From Pseudomonas frederiksbergensis (GTDB lineage Bacteria; Pseudomonadota; Gammaproteobacteria; Pseudomonadales; Pseudomonadaceae): 64,000 bases of DNA. How positions within the stretch are numbered: position 1 is the stretch's first letter; the number at the start of each line of letters is the position of its first letter. The notes under the pieces are model-generated. The model saw nothing but the letters and a program-made list of their open reading frames with translations. It was not told the DNA's origin and made no database searches. Of this stretch, positions 56,750 through 64,000 are shown piece by piece. The DNA lies in assembly GCF_035751725.1 (NCBI RefSeq), contig NZ_CP142104.1, positions 1,550,001 through 1,614,000 of the forward strand, read 5' to 3'. Position numbers and translations under genes: made by a program.

Positions 56750-58624
56750 ATGAGTCACCCTTCACAGTTCACCTTGCTTCGCACGCGGCGCTTCCTGCCG
56801 TTCTTCATTACGCAATCCCTCGGCGCGTTCAACGATAACGTCTTCAAGCAATCGTTGATCCTTGCCATCCTCTACAAACTGACCATCGAGGGCGACCGCT
56901 CGATCTGGGTCAACCTCTGCGCCCTGTTGTTCATCCTGCCGTTCTTCCTGTTCTCGGCGCTGGCAGGGCAGTTTGGGGAAAAGTTCGCCAAAGACGCGTT
57001 GATTCGCCTGATCAAGCTCGGCGAAATCGCCATCATGGCGGTCGGTGCGGTGGGGTTCCTGTTCGATCATCTATGGCTGATGCTGGTGGCGTTGTTTGCG
57101 ATGGGCACCCATTCGGCGTTGTTCGGGCCGGTGAAGTATTCGATCCTGCCGCAGGCTTTACGCGAGGATGAGCTGGTCGGCGGCAACGGCCTGGTGGAGA
57201 TGGGGACGTTTCTGGCGATTCTCGCCGGCACCATCGGCGCAGGCATCATGATGTCTTCGGCACACTACGCGCCGGTGGTGTCAGCGGCGATAGTCGGCAT
57301 CGCCGTGGCCGGTTACCTGGCCAGTCGCAGCATCCCCCGGGCGGCCGCCGCCTCGCCACAGATGCGCTTGAACTGGAACATCTTCAGTCAGTCCTGGGCG
57401 ACCTTGAAGCTGGGTCTCGGGCAGACCCCGGCGGTGTCCCGTTCGATTGTCGGCAACTCCTGGTTCTGGTTCGTCGGGGCGATTTACCTGACGCAGATTC
57501 CCGCCTACGCGAAGGAATGGATGCACGGCGACGAAACCGTGGTGACGCTGATCCTCACCGTATTCTCGGTGGGGATCGCCATGGGTTCGATGCTCTGCGA
57601 AAGGCTGTCGGGGCGCAAGGTCGAGATCGGCCTGGTGCCGTTTGGTTCGTTCGGGCTGACGGTGTTCGGGCTGCTGCTGTGGTGGCATTCCGGGGGGATT
57701 CCCGACAGCGTCGATGGCCACGGCTGGTTGCAGATTCTCGGGTTTGGCCACGCCTGGCTGGTGCTGATCGATATCCTCGGCCTGGGTGTTTTCGGCGGCT
57801 TCTATATCGTGCCGCTGTACGCGCTGATCCAGTCACGTACGGTCGAAAACGAGCGGGCGCGGGTGATCGCCGCCAACAACATCCTCAATGCCCTGTTCAT
57901 GGTGGTTTCGGCGATCGTTTCCATCATCCTGCTGAGCCTGGCCGAACTGTCGATTCCTCAGTTGTTCCTCGTGGTGTCGCTGCTGAACATTGGCGTCAAC
58001 GCCTACATCTTCAAGATCGTGCCCGAGTTCAGCATGCGTTTCATGATCTGGCTGCTCAGCCATTCCATGTACCGCGTGGAGCATCGCAACCTGGAGGCGA
58101 TTCCCGATGAGGGTGCCGCGCTGCTGGTCTGCAACCACGTGTCGTTTGTCGATGCCTTGCTGATTGGCGGCGCGGTGCGTCGGCCGATTCGCTTCGTGAT
58201 GTACTACAAGATCTACAACCTGCCGGTCCTGAACTTTATCTTTCGCACCGCCGGGACAATTCCGATTGCCGGACGCCAGGAAGATATACATATCTACGAA
58301 AAGGCCTTCAGCCGTATCGCCCAATATCTGAAAAACGGCGAGCTGGTGTGCATTTTTCCTGAAGGAAAACTGACCGCTGACGGTGAGATCAATGAGTTCA
58401 AGAGTGGCTTGACGCGCATCCTCCAGGAAACGCCCGTGCCGGTCATTCCGCTGGCGTTGCAGGGCTTGTGGGGCAGTTTTTTCAGTCGCGATCCAAGTAA
58501 AGGCATGTTTCGTCGTTTTTGGTCGCGAGTGACCCTGGTGGCGGGGGCGGCGGTAGCGGTCGAGGCGGCGGAGCCTGCGAAGTTGCAAGCGCTGGTGGGG
58601 GAGTTGCGTGGGGCTGTCAGATAA
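56750..58624 (+). CDS. MFS lysophospholipid transporter - acyltransferase fusion (LplT-PlsC)
   Basis: 624-aa two-domain protein. Residues about 1-425 are a 12-helix MFS module of the LplT type (FFITQSLGAFNDNVFKQSLI). Residues about 440-624 are a PlsC-type acyltransferase with the HX4D motif (His463, Asp468 in CNHVSFVDALLI) and FPEGKLTADGE (about 536). In E. coli, LplT flips lysophospholipid and Aas re-acylates it. Here flippase and acyltransferase are joined but the acyl-ACP synthetase part of Aas is absent, so the acyl donor (acyl-CoA or acyl-ACP) must come from elsewhere. GGAAG is near ATG 56750. Confidence 0.93.
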   Translation: MSHPSQFTLLRTRRFLPFFITQSLGAFNDNVFKQSLILAILYKLTIEGDRSIWVNLCALLFILPFFLFSALAGQFGEKFAKDALIRLIKLGEIAIMAVGAVGFLFDHLWLMLVALFAMGTHSALFGPVKYSILPQALREDELVGGNGLVEMGTFLAILAGTIGAGIMMSSAHYAPVVSAAIVGIAVAGYLASRSIPRAAAASPQMRLNWNIFSQSWATLKLGLGQTPAVSRSIVGNSWFWFVGAIYLTQIPAYAKEWMHGDETVVTLILTVFSVGIAMGSMLCERLSGRKVEIGLVPFGSFGLTVFGLLLWWHSGGIPDSVDGHGWLQILGFGHAWLVLIDILGLGVFGGFYIVPLYALIQSRTVENERARVIAANNILNALFMVVSAIVSIILLSLAELSIPQLFLVVSLLNIGVNAYIFKIVPEFSMRFMIWLLSHSMYRVEHRNLEAIPDEGAALLVCNHVSFVDALLIGGAVRRPIRFVMYYKIYNLPVLNFIFRTAGTIPIAGRQEDIHIYEKAFSRIAQYLKNGELVCIFPEGKLTADGEINEFKSGLTRILQETPVPVIPLALQGLWGSFFSRDPSKGMFRRFWSRVTLVAGAAVAVEAAEPAKLQALVGELRGAVR

Positions 58625-58632
58625 GCCGAAAT

Positions 58633-58721
58633 CCTGTGGGCGAGCCTGCTCGCGATCGCGGTCTGCCAGTGAGATCAACGCTGGCAGACAGATTGCCATC
58701 GCGAGAAAACTCGCTTCGACA
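58633..58721. repeat. REPIN
   Basis: Long imperfect cruciform from CCTGTGGGCGAGCCTGCTCG to TCTCGCTTCGACAG-like right arm, with a perfect central stem GTCTGCCAG / CTGGCAGAC (58661-58689). It separates the convergent fusion gene and gdx. Confidence 0.83.
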
Positions 58722-58730
58722 GAACCGGAT

Positions 58731-59045
58731 CTAGGCGCTGACTTTGAGCCCGATCAACCCGGCAATGATCAGCGCGACGCTGGCCAATCGAACCAGCGCC
58801 ATCGACTCACCAAACAGAATGATCCCGGCGATCACCGTGCCCACGGCACCGACCCCGGTCCAGATCGCATAGGCCGTACCCAGTGGCAGCTCCTTCATGG
58901 CAAGGCCCAGCAGGCCAAGGCTGATCGCCATGGCCGCGATGGTCAATGCGGTAGGGAGCGGGCGGCTGAAACCGTCGGTGTACTTCAAACCGACAGCCCA
59001 GCCGACTTCGAACAGACCGGCAAAAAACAGAATGATCCAGGACAT
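58731..59045 (-). CDS. gdx: Guanidinium exporter Gdx (SugE), SMR family
   Basis: 104-aa small multidrug-resistance protein with four helices. Glu13 in [20 protein letters not shown] is the essential carboxylate, and the Trp next to it with [14 protein letters not shown] identifies the SugE/Gdx subtype, whose natural substrate is guanidinium (two H+ exchanged). ATG 59045 is supported by GAGG upstream and by the riboswitch before it; the frame extends to 59114 but that part is the leader RNA. Confidence 0.94.
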   Translation of the reverse strand: MSWIILFFAGLFEVGWAVGLKYTDGFSRPLPTALTIAAMAISLGLLGLAMKELPLGTAYAIWTGVGAVGTVIAGIILFGESMALVRLASVALIIAGLIGLKVSA

Positions 59046-59063
59046 CACACACCTCATCGATGG

Positions 59064-59112
59064 ATGGGGTCGTCCCCGGACAAAAAACGCTGGAGTGCAG
59101 GGTCGTCCCCGC
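59064..59112 (-). ncRNA. Guanidine-II (mini-ykkC) riboswitch
   Basis: On the minus strand, two short GC hairpins share the loop ACGA. The distal one (59097-59112) is GCGGGG-ACGA-CCCTGC; the proximal one (59066-59077) is GGGG-ACGA-CCCC. They are separated by an A/T-containing spacer of about 20 nt. Two ACGR-loop hairpins followed closely by a ribosome-binding site are the mini-ykkC consensus; guanidine pairs the two loops and exposes the start site. It lies directly upstream of gdx, the expected target. Confidence 0.92.
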
Positions 59113-59160
59113 ATCGGGCGCCAGAATGCCCAATGCTGACTATTCGGTCAAGTCCGCCTA

Positions 59161-60126
59161 TCAGTCCGCCGTCTGCCGGGCGAGTTCCGCGCGGTCCTGC
59201 TTTTCGCTCATGCGGCGGAACCAGGTCGAGAGCAGGGCGCCGGAGATGTTGTGCCAGACGCTGAACAACGCGCTGGGCACCGCCGCCAGGGGCGAAAAAT
59301 GCGCACTTGCCAATGCTGCGCCGAGGCCGGAGTTCTGCATGCCCACTTCCAGCGACAAAGTCTTGCGCTGGGCCAGCGGCAGGCCAAACAGCCGGCCGGT
59401 GAAGTAGCCCAGCAGGTAACCAAAGCTGTTGTGCAGGACCACGATGGCCATGATCAGCAAGCCGGATTCGGCAATTTTCGCCTGACTGGCCGCGACCACG
59501 GCGGCGACGATGATCACGATGCTGACCACCGACACCAGGGGCAGTACTTCGACAGCATGACGAACGCGCGCGCCCAACAGGCGCTGGGCGACGATGCCCA
59601 ACGCGATGGGCAGCAACACGATTTGCAGGATCGACCAGAACAAGGCGGAGAACGACACCGGCAGCCAGGCCGAAGCCAGCAGCCAGATCAGCGCCGGGGT
59701 CAGCAAAGGGGCGAGCAACGTGGTGATGGCGGAAATTGCCACGGCCAGGGCCAGGTCACCGCGTGCCAGCCAGGTCATGACATTGGAGGAGGTACCGCTA
59801 GGGCAGCATCCCACCAGAATCACGCCGACGGCAATCTCAGGCGGCAGGCTGAACGCCTGGCAGAGCAGCCACGCCGTACCCGGCATGATCACGAACTGGG
59901 CAATCACGCCCAAGGCCACGCGTCCTGGACGACGCGCCACTTCGGCGAAGTCCTCCAGCTTGAGTGCCAGGCCCATGCCGAACATCACCAGGCCCAGCAA
60001 GGGCACGATGGCGACCTTCAAATCGACGAACCACTGCGGTTGCATGAATGCCAGCACGGCAAAAAACAGCACCCAGTAAGCGAACGTATTGCCGACAAAG
60101 CGACTCAATGCAGCCAGTGCACGCAT
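59161..60126 (-). CDS. Bile acid:sodium symporter family (BASS) protein
   Basis: 321-aa inner-membrane protein with about nine to ten helices. ILVGCCPSGTSSNVMTWLA is the crossing-helix motif of the BASS/ASBT fold, and SLEVGMQNSGLGAALA is the second one. Bacterial members carry pantothenate, pyruvate or other organic anions; the substrate is unknown. AAGGAT lies 9 nt upstream of ATG 60126. It is separate from gdx (about 115 bp and the riboswitch lie between). Confidence 0.9.
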   Translation of the reverse strand: MRALAALSRFVGNTFAYWVLFFAVLAFMQPQWFVDLKVAIVPLLGLVMFGMGLALKLEDFAEVARRPGRVALGVIAQFVIMPGTAWLLCQAFSLPPEIAVGVILVGCCPSGTSSNVMTWLARGDLALAVAISAITTLLAPLLTPALIWLLASAWLPVSFSALFWSILQIVLLPIALGIVAQRLLGARVRHAVEVLPLVSVVSIVIIVAAVVAASQAKIAESGLLIMAIVVLHNSFGYLLGYFTGRLFGLPLAQRKTLSLEVGMQNSGLGAALASAHFSPLAAVPSALFSVWHNISGALLSTWFRRMSEKQDRAELARQTAD

Positions 60127-60163
60127 GACCTGATCCTTATTATTTGAAAACACCGAATACTAA

Positions 60164-60252
60164 TGTGGGAGCGGACTTGCTCGCGATAGCGGAGTGACAA
60201 TCACTGAGATGTCGACTGGAGTTCCGCCATCGCGAGCAAGTTCGCTCCCACA
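60164..60252. repeat. REPIN
   Basis: Inverted halves TGTGGGAGCGGACTTGCTCG (from 60164) and GCGAGCAAGTTCGCTCCCACA (to 60252) enclose a 40-bp imperfect inner stem (TAGCGGAGTGACA...). It lies between rdgC and the BASS gene, both on the minus strand. Confidence 0.87.
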
Positions 60253-60271
60253 GGGTAGTAACTGCAGGGGA

Positions 60272-61192
60272 TTAGATCCCCTGCGGAATTTCTTCACCAC
60301 CCAAGGCTTCCACCAGCGCCGGCAGGAATTCGCCGAACGTCAGCATCATCAAGGTGAAGCTGGCGTCCAACTGGCCGAGGGCTTCGTCGCCGCCATCCTG
60401 CTCCGCCTGGTCCTGCAGCAGGTCTTCGAACTTCAGGCGCTTGACCACCATCTTGTCATCTAGGACGAAGGACAACTTGTCCTGCCAGGCCAACGACAGT
60501 TGCGTCACCACCTTGCCGGTGTTCAGGTGCAGCTGGATCTCGTCACTGGTCAGGTCCTGGCGCTTGCAGCGGACGATGCCACCGTCTTCATGGGTATCGC
60601 GCAGTTCACATTCGTCCAGCACGTAGAAATCGTCCGCGGCTTTCTGGGTCTTGACCCAGTCGGTCATGATTGCGGTCGGGGCCGTCTTGACCGTCAGCGG
60701 GCGCACCGGCAGCGTGCCGATGACTTCGCGAAGGGTGGAGAGCAGGTCTTCAGCGCGTTTCGGGCTGGCGGAGTTGACCAGGATCAGGCCCTGTTTCGGC
60801 GCGATGGCAGCGAAGGTGGACGAGCGACGGATAAACGCGCGAGGCAGGAAGGCCTGGATGATTTCATCCTTGATCTGGTCCCGTTCCTTTTTGTAGACCT
60901 TGCGCATTTGCTCGGCTTCGATCTCTTCGACTTTTTCCTTGACCGCGTCACGCACGACGCTGCCCGGCAGGATGCGCTCTTCCTTGCGTGCCGCAATCAA
61001 CAGGAAATCCTGGCTGACGTGCACCAGGGGCGCGTCTTCGCCTTTGCCAAATGGCGCGACGAAACCGTAAGTGGTCAACTCCTGGCTTGCACAGGGGCGC
61101 GCCAGTTTGCTCGCCAGTGCAGTTTCCAACGCCTCGGCATCAACAGGCAGATCTTGGGTCAGGCGATAGATAAGCAGGTTCTTGAACCACAT
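60272..61192 (-). CDS. rdgC: Recombination-associated protein RdgC
   Basis: 306-aa protein that forms a ring around double-stranded DNA and limits RecA filament activity; in Neisseria it affects pilin variation. The N-terminus [27 protein letters not shown] and the C-terminal [20 protein letters not shown] are family signatures. The start at 61192 gives the usual length; the ATG at 61216 is upstream in frame without support. Confidence 0.96.
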   Translation of the reverse strand: MWFKNLLIYRLTQDLPVDAEALETALASKLARPCASQELTTYGFVAPFGKGEDAPLVHVSQDFLLIAARKEERILPGSVVRDAVKEKVEEIEAEQMRKVYKKERDQIKDEIIQAFLPRAFIRRSSTFAAIAPKQGLILVNSASPKRAEDLLSTLREVIGTLPVRPLTVKTAPTAIMTDWVKTQKAADDFYVLDECELRDTHEDGGIVRCKRQDLTSDEIQLHLNTGKVVTQLSLAWQDKLSFVLDDKMVVKRLKFEDLLQDQAEQDGGDEALGQLDASFTLMMLTFGEFLPALVEALGGEEIPQGI

Positions 61193-61302
61193 GGGGTGAG
61201 TCTCTCCTTTATACAAAGGGGGGCATTATTCTCTTCGCGGCGCGATAGGCCAACCCTTCGCTAAGCCTTTGGAAGGCCTGAAAAAATTAATTTAAAAAGT
61301 GC

Positions 61303-61331
61303 TTGCCAGCTTGGGGACTGCTCCGTAGAAT
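61303..61331 (+). promoter_or_regulatory. tRNA promoter, unit 1
   Basis: TTGCCA (61303-61308), 17 bp, TAGAAT (61326-61331), followed by a GC-rich discriminator GCGCGCC typical of stringently controlled stable-RNA promoters; tRNA-Val begins 22 bp downstream. The second unit has a weaker GAGAAT at 61674-61679. Confidence 0.82.
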
Positions 61332-61352
61332 GCGCGCCACACCGAAAGTGAA

Positions 61353-61428
61353 GGGTGATTAGCTCAGCCGGGAGAGCGTCTGCCTTACAAGCAGAATGTC
61401 GGCGGTTCGATCCCGTCATCACCCACCA
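61353..61428 (+). tRNA. tRNA-Val (TAC), copy 1
   Basis: 76 nt with encoded CCA. Acceptor GGGTGAT pairs with ATCACCC, D-arm AGCTCAGC, anticodon loop CTTACAA (TAC, valine), T-arm GGTTCGATCC. Confidence 0.97.
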
Positions 61429-61447
61429 TTCGCTTTAAGTGTTACGC

Positions 61448-61524
61448 GCAGCGGTAGTTCAGTCGGTTAGAATACCGGCCTGTCACGCCGGGGGTCGCGG
61501 GTTCGAGTCCCGTCCGCTGCGCCA
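61448..61524 (+). tRNA. tRNA-Asp (GTC), copy 1
   Basis: 77 nt with encoded CCA. Acceptor GCAGCGG pairs with CCGCTGC and discriminator G; anticodon loop CTGTCAC (GTC, aspartate); T-arm GGTTCGAGTCC. It follows tRNA-Val by 19 bp, so the two are cotranscribed. Confidence 0.97.
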
Positions 61525-61564
61525 TATTCGGTTACCTGGAACACTGAACGCCAGGTCACCACGG

Positions 61565-61588
61565 AAAGCCCGCTCACGCGGGCTTTTT
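61565..61588 (+). terminator. Terminator of tRNA unit 1
   Basis: Stem AGCCCGC-TCAC-GCGGGCT with five T after, 41 nt past tRNA-Asp copy 1. Confidence 0.92.
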
Positions 61589-61700
61589 GCTGTTTGCAGT
61601 TCCCGCGGTGCGCGTTGCTCAAGTTTTTTTGCTGAATTTGTTAATTAAATCAGCACGTTACAAAAAACTGTGAGAGAATGCGCCCCGCATCGAAAGTGAA

Positions 61701-61776
61701 GGGTGATTAGCTCAGCCGGGAGAGCGTCTGCCTTACAAGCAGAATGTCGGCGGTTCGATCCCGTCATCACCCACCA
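61701..61776 (+). tRNA. tRNA-Val (TAC), copy 2
   Basis: Identical in all 76 nt to the copy at 61353; it begins 348 bp after it. Upstream flank shares GAAAGTGAA directly before the gene. Confidence 0.97.
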
Positions 61777-61793
61777 AACTTTCAATGTTACGC

Positions 61794-61870
61794 GCAGCGG
61801 TAGTTCAGTCGGTTAGAATACCGGCCTGTCACGCCGGGGGTCGCGGGTTCGAGTCCCGTCCGCTGCGCCA
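61794..61870 (+). tRNA. tRNA-Asp (GTC), copy 2
   Basis: Identical in all 77 nt to the copy at 61448; the inter-tRNA spacer differs in length and sequence (17 bp against 19 bp). Confidence 0.97.
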
Positions 61871-61908
61871 TATTCGGCACTTGGAATACTGAACGCCAGG
61901 TTGCCAAC

Positions 61909-61937
61909 AAAAAGCCCGCTCATTTGAGCGGGCTTTT
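61909..61937 (+). terminator. Terminator of tRNA unit 2
   Basis: Stem AGCCCGCTCA-TT-TGAGCGGGCT with A- and T-runs, 39 nt past tRNA-Asp copy 2 and 24 nt from the end of the convergent catalase-like gene, so it may serve both. Confidence 0.92.
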
Positions 61938-61961
61938 TGTTGCCTGTCATTTACCGCCTCG

Positions 61962-63098
61962 CTACTGCTCGGCATTGCGGCTGTGACGATAGTCGCTCAC
62001 CGCTTCATACACCGCCTTGCGCAAACGATTGATACCGCCAATCGGCCGATGGGCCTCAACACCGAACCACGGGTTGAAGGACTGGTTATCACACGCCAGG
62101 TTCAGCTTGGGCGTATCGAAATCCTGGGCCGGCACTTTGATCCGCGCCACCGTTTCGAACGGCGCATCACTTTCCTGCCATTCAATGCTGGTGTCCTCGA
62201 TCGGCATGTATTTGCTTGGGTCCTGGCGCTGGATCTGCAGGACGAAACAGGCCGGTACACGATCGGTGGATAACTGCTGATTCAGCGCGCTACGCAAGAA
62301 ATTCGGCAAGTCCTGATTCTGCGGTGGCAAGGTGTAGCTTGGGCAGCTGTCCGGATCCGGCGCGACGCGAAACTTGGCGTTGGCCTCACCGAATTTATAG
62401 GGCGCGACCGAGAAATAAGTGGTCTGGGTCGGGCTGGCCGGAGGCGGCGAGAGTGTCGCCAGGGCGATGAACAAATGGCGGATTTGCCAGGTGCGCGGAT
62501 CCAGGCTCGGAAAGAAAGCCAACGCCTTTTTCCCATCAGCTTGCGCGGCCACATTCTGACGGTACTCGGCGACGTCGCTGACGAAGAAGTTCGGATGGTT
62601 GAACATCACGAAGTCTTGCTCGCCCTTGGATTGCCGATCAGCCAGCAGTTGCCTGCCAGGCACGTCCAGCAGCTTGATTGCCATGCCCCGGGCATCGCGC
62701 AGGCTGTCGAATTGCGGATACGCGTTGCCATTGGACAGGCGGATCGTCGCCTGCCAGGTCTTGCCGGGTTCGGCGAATACGCCCTGGCGCAACGGCGCAG
62801 GCAAGTCGTTGGGCACCTGGACTTCGGCCATGACGCAACCATGGGCCTTGGCATGGGCATCGCGCAGGTAGCGCGTGCCCTCGCGGTGTTGGTCGACGAT
62901 GCGGATGGCTGTCTGGATGATGTCCTGGGTCATGGCGCTTTCGCCGGGCGGTATTTGTTCCTTGTCCGGGACCGGCCCGCTGTGTTGCCAGGCAAACCAA
63001 GCAGTAGCCAGGGCCCAGCCGAGCAGCCCGATGCCCAGCAGCCATAAGAGCGTCTTGCCCAAAAAGGCGCCGAGGCGCAGCCAGAGCGTGATCAGCAT
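61962..63098 (-). CDS. Membrane-anchored catalase-fold protein
   Basis: 378-aa protein with one N-terminal transmembrane helix (about 12-33) that places a catalase-like heme domain in the periplasm. His in AHAKAHGCV, Arg in TIRLSNGNA and GMAIKLLDVPG, Asn in FNHPNFFVSD and a C-terminal RLRKAVY with a possible proximal Tyr fit the compact catalase-related (SrpA/y4iL-like) subfamily. Such proteins often show peroxidase rather than strong catalase activity. It follows a di-heme cytochrome gene by 31 bp on the same strand, probably as one operon. Confidence 0.87.
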   Translation of the reverse strand: MLITLWLRLGAFLGKTLLWLLGIGLLGWALATAWFAWQHSGPVPDKEQIPPGESAMTQDIIQTAIRIVDQHREGTRYLRDAHAKAHGCVMAEVQVPNDLPAPLRQGVFAEPGKTWQATIRLSNGNAYPQFDSLRDARGMAIKLLDVPGRQLLADRQSKGEQDFVMFNHPNFFVSDVAEYRQNVAAQADGKKALAFFPSLDPRTWQIRHLFIALATLSPPPASPTQTTYFSVAPYKFGEANAKFRVAPDPDSCPSYTLPPQNQDLPNFLRSALNQQLSTDRVPACFVLQIQRQDPSKYMPIEDTSIEWQESDAPFETVARIKVPAQDFDTPKLNLACDNQSFNPWFGVEAHRPIGGINRLRKAVYEAVSDYRHSRNAEQ

Positions 63099-63129
63099 GT
63101 AAACATCCTTCTAGCTGTGGGGTTCATCA

Positions 63130-64000
63130 TTACAGTTGCGACTCCAGTGGCCCGCCCAGCACCTTCAGGTATTCCAGCAAGGCCCAGCGCTCCTGCGGCT
63201 GCAGCAGCCGACCGATGACGCCATTGCCTCGCTCGCCCGCGCGGAACTCATGGCCACTGTTGTGATTGCCAGTGATCCGCGTATCGAAGAGAAAACCGTT
63301 GGCAAAGGCTTCGGTGCGATAGCCCAGGTGTCGCGGATCGTATTCGAAGCTGCCTTTATAGAAAGTGGTCGCTCGCTCAGCCTGGGGCGACAACAATTGA
63401 TAGAGGGTCGGCACCGAGCCGTTGTGCAGGAACGGCGGCGTGGCCCAGACGCCCGCCAGTGGCCGCGCTTTGTAGGCGCGCAGCTCCCGAACGCCGATTG
63501 GCAGTCCGAAACCGTCCAGGGCTGGGCGCTCGGCTGGCGTGACGCCGGCGTCGCGGTAGGCTCTGTTTTCGACGAAGGCCGTGACGTAGGCCAGGCCCTT
63601 GGCGACCGAGATCTGGCTAAGGTCAAGTGGTTCTGTCGGAGTCGGGTGCAGTTGGACTCCCAGCTTCGCCAGTTCTGCCGGATCCCACTGCAGGCTGGTC
63701 AGGTTGAAACGGTGATCGGCGATATTGTTCGCAGTGCCGGGGTCGGTGCCGATCACGTTCACCGGCAACATGTGCAATTGCTGGACCGGCCTGTCGGGCC
63801 CCTGGACAACCTTGGGCACATGGCAGCCGGCACAGTTCTCGGTAAACAGCGCCCGGCCTTTTGCGGCCAACGGCTTGTCGATCGAACCGAGCAGCGTTTC
63901 CGGCCATGCCGGCGGCTTGAGCAGTTGCAGGGTCTCTTCGATCTTGTTCAGATCGCGCACGCGCACGCTGGAAGGGTAGCGCGCGTCGCCTTGTAGCGGC
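63130..64000 (-). CDS. Di-heme cytochrome c peroxidase-like protein (5' end outside window)
   Basis: The frame is open to the window edge; about 290 C-terminal residues are seen. They contain the heme site ENCAGCHVPKVV (CxxCH), then IGTDPGTANNI, GVWATPPFLHNGSVPTLYQLL and a C-terminal NGVIGRLLQPQERWALLEYLK. This is the C-terminal half of a periplasmic di-heme peroxidase / RoxA-like cytochrome. The second CxxCH expected in such proteins would lie outside the window. A GTG at 63966 is not a real start because the frame continues upstream. It sits directly upstream of the catalase-fold gene. Confidence 0.82.
   Translation of the reverse strand, partial: PLQGDARYPSSVRVRDLNKIEETLQLLKPPAWPETLLGSIDKPLAAKGRALFTENCAGCHVPKVVQGPDRPVQQLHMLPVNVIGTDPGTANNIADHRFNLTSLQWDPAELAKLGVQLHPTPTEPLDLSQISVAKGLAYVTAFVENRAYRDAGVTPAERPALDGFGLPIGVRELRAYKARPLAGVWATPPFLHNGSVPTLYQLLSPQAERATTFYKGSFEYDPRHLGYRTEAFANGFLFDTRITGNHNSGHEFRAGERGNGVIGRLLQPQERWALLEYLKVLGGPLESQL

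Overview
The window is a stretch of GC-rich chromosome from a fluorescent Pseudomonas, most likely of the P. fluorescens / P. corrugata group. The evidence is gacS with ldhA, an oprH-phoP-phoQ operon, the cysM-rlmD-relA-mazG block, a Pseudomonas-style cobO-to-cobS operon, and at least eleven REP/REPIN palindromes of the type common in this group. No phage, plasmid, insertion sequence or CRISPR array is visible. Most genes are core housekeeping genes in an order broadly like that known from P. aeruginosa.

Layout. 0-9.4 kb: a truncated phosphopantetheinyl transferase (pcpS), a secreted dienelactone hydrolase, the Mg2+/polymyxin-response operon oprH-phoPQ behind four helically phased PhoP half-sites, an AraC regulator, the sigma54-driven C4-dicarboxylate carrier dctA, a CaiB-type CoA transferase, SprT and a Yip1 membrane protein. 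9.6-15.4 kb: ttcA, a Tag-like glycosylase, the overlapping arsC-wrbA-DUF2069 operon, a TlpA-type thioredoxin lipoprotein, a META lipoprotein coupled to a CxxC protein, and ldhA. 15.4-31 kb: gacS, then divergently cysM-rlmD-relA-mazG-DUF2058, a small protein, DUF3108, purMN, and divergently DUF2066, an AI-2E-type permease and hda.

31-43.9 kb: two tandem NlpC/P60 lipoproteins, a sugar-dehydrogenase-like lipoprotein and an unknown gene; then an adenosylcobalamin riboswitch followed by ten cobalamin genes (cobO, cobB, bluB, cobD, cobC, cobQ, a REPIN, cobU, cobT, an alpha-ribazole phosphatase and cobS). These make the late steps: a,c-amidation, adenosylation, lower-ligand synthesis and nucleotide-loop assembly. 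The corrin-ring genes are not here. 43.9-48.9 kb: a MarR regulator, an MFS exporter and a 39-aa microprotein, with two mirror-image copies of a probable MarR operator; an exported glutathione peroxidase; fadL; and small hypothetical genes, one with a strongly structured leader.

48.9-64 kb: a gene-poor 0.9-kb interval with an inverted pair of DnaA-box-like sites; a Sel1-like protein and rmuC; a symporter-hybrid histidine kinase divergent from a SLAC1/TDT transporter, with an AT-rich operator array between them; an LplT-PlsC fusion; the guanidinium exporter gdx under a guanidine-II (mini-ykkC) riboswitch; a bile-acid-type symporter; rdgC; two identical tRNA-Val/tRNA-Asp units in tandem; a membrane-anchored catalase-fold protein; and a di-heme-peroxidase-like cytochrome cut by the window end. 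The most interesting signals are regulatory: PhoP site phasing, the duplicated palindrome upstream of dctA, the MarR operator pair, the AT-rich array, the guanidine riboswitch and the structured leader.
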